From CAZTZL01 sp964617625 (lineage in GTDB: Bacteria; Zhuqueibacterota; QNDG01; DSAB01): 5,515 nucleotides of DNA. A model generated the notes under the pieces. The model did no database searches and was not told where the DNA came from. It was given only the letters and a program-made list of their open reading frames with translations. The DNA is taken from positions 1 through 5,515 of the forward strand of contig CAZTZL010000127.1 of NCBI GenBank assembly GCA_964617625.1. The letters run 5' to 3'. Shown piece by piece: positions 5,017 through 5,515 of this stretch. Made by a program: the position numbers and the translations under genes. Each line of letters opens with the position of its first letter. The stretch's first letter is position 1.

Positions 5017-5514
5017 ATGTTCAGAATCGATAAAACCCAGGCAAGCTGGGAAGTGGCATTAAGCTGGTTGAGTGCACTTGAAGAAACAGCAAGAGATTTT
5101 CATGGCACGCGCCCGAAAGCATTCTGTGAACGGGCGTATGAACATTCGGTCGATCATTTTTTGCGCCGTCTGGGAGATGATTACGGCGTGCAAATCGAAA
5201 AATCCAAATCTATTCGTTCCGCGGTCGATCAGTATATTCAGATCGGCGTGGTCGGTGGTCTTTTTGAAGATGCGAGCGATTTTAATGTTCAGGAGATCAA
5301 TCCATTCCATCTGGAGATTACGGTTCACAACTGCAAGTATTTGAAGAGTTGCCGGACACTCATCGATGAAGGATTCGCTATCCGGGACTTGACGTGTGCC
5401 CGCATCGGCTGTTTCCGGGCGGCCGTGAAGACGCTGGCAAACATAGATTGCGATTATCAGGTCCGGACTTTTGATGTGGACAAGGACTGTCAGGGACATA
5501 TTGAAAGAATGTAG
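5017..5514 (+). CDS. Uncharacterised cysteine-rich 165-residue protein in an operon with ackA
   Basis: This complete small protein, ending in TAG one base before the window ends, has no signal peptide or membrane segment. The N-terminal half (about 10-85) looks helical. The C-terminal half carries six of its seven cysteines: Cys106-x5-Cys112, Cys127-x4-Cys132, Cys145 and Cys158, within ITVHNCKYLKSC, LTCARIGCFRAAV and VDKDCQGHIE. That pattern, cysteines after a beta strand followed by a Cys/Gly-containing helix and a last strand with Cys, faintly recalls V4R-type small-molecule binding domains and ATC-hydrolase-like proteins, but I cannot assign a family. The cysteines might bind a metal, an Fe-S cluster or a thiol ligand. 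It starts 19 nt after ackA with a good ribosome binding site, so it is probably co-expressed with acetate kinase. No function is proposed beyond that link. Confidence 0.85.
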   Translation: MFRIDKTQASWEVALSWLSALEETARDFHGTRPKAFCERAYEHSVDHFLRRLGDDYGVQIEKSKSIRSAVDQYIQIGVVGGLFEDASDFNVQEINPFHLEITVHNCKYLKSCRTLIDEGFAIRDLTCARIGCFRAAVKTLANIDCDYQVRTFDVDKDCQGHIERM

Positions 5515-5515
5515 A

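Noticed and set aside
5059..5499. 146-residue antisense frame and 90-residue + frame within the last gene
   Set aside because: The frame starting at 5017 has the ribosome binding site, operon spacing and patterned cysteines; the others have none.

Overview
The window is a stretch of bacterial chromosome with ordinary, fairly AT-rich base composition and standard bacterial signals: sigma70-like promoters, AGGAG-type ribosome binding sites, intrinsic terminators and some TTG starts. The polysaccharide O-acylation pair and the signal-anchored SGNH protein suit a Gram-negative or deep-branching anaerobe that makes a modified surface polysaccharide. The acetate kinase suggests acetate/acetyl-phosphate metabolism. 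I cannot place the phylum from the sequence; a FCB/Calditrichota-, Omnitrophota- or deltaproteobacteria-like lineage is only an impression.

Layout. Bases 1-29 are the 3' end of a tRNA on + (probably Val), followed by its terminator (37-62). Two genes on the - strand form an operon. A membrane-bound O-acyltransferase of the AlgI/MBOAT type (1062-2498) is transcribed first. It is followed 8 nt later by a TTG-started, membrane-anchored SGNH-fold protein (193-1053). Together they look like a polysaccharide O-acetylation system. A third, independent - strand gene (2774-3193) encodes a DUF3788-type protein with its own promoter, strong Shine-Dalgarno and terminator. From about 3331 transcription runs on +: a possible promoter, a 29-codon small ORF, a strong intrinsic terminator (3494-3526), then ackA (3576-4997) and a co-directional gene for a 165-residue cysteine-rich protein (5017-5514).

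Most worth a second look: (1) a compound repeat, made of an intrinsic terminator next to a second conserved hairpin and an ACGATCTTG tail, occurs twice in the same orientation (31-107 and 2663-2732) and brackets the O-acylation operon next to the tRNA end; (2) the acetate kinase has a C-terminal extension of about 77 residues, with a Pro-rich linker and a small predicted helical domain, and is probably co-transcribed with the unrecognised cysteine-rich protein; (3) a short ORF ending directly before a terminator precedes ackA, so attenuation or a separate small gene is possible. No mobile-element gene, CRISPR array or clearly new defence or biosynthetic system is visible.
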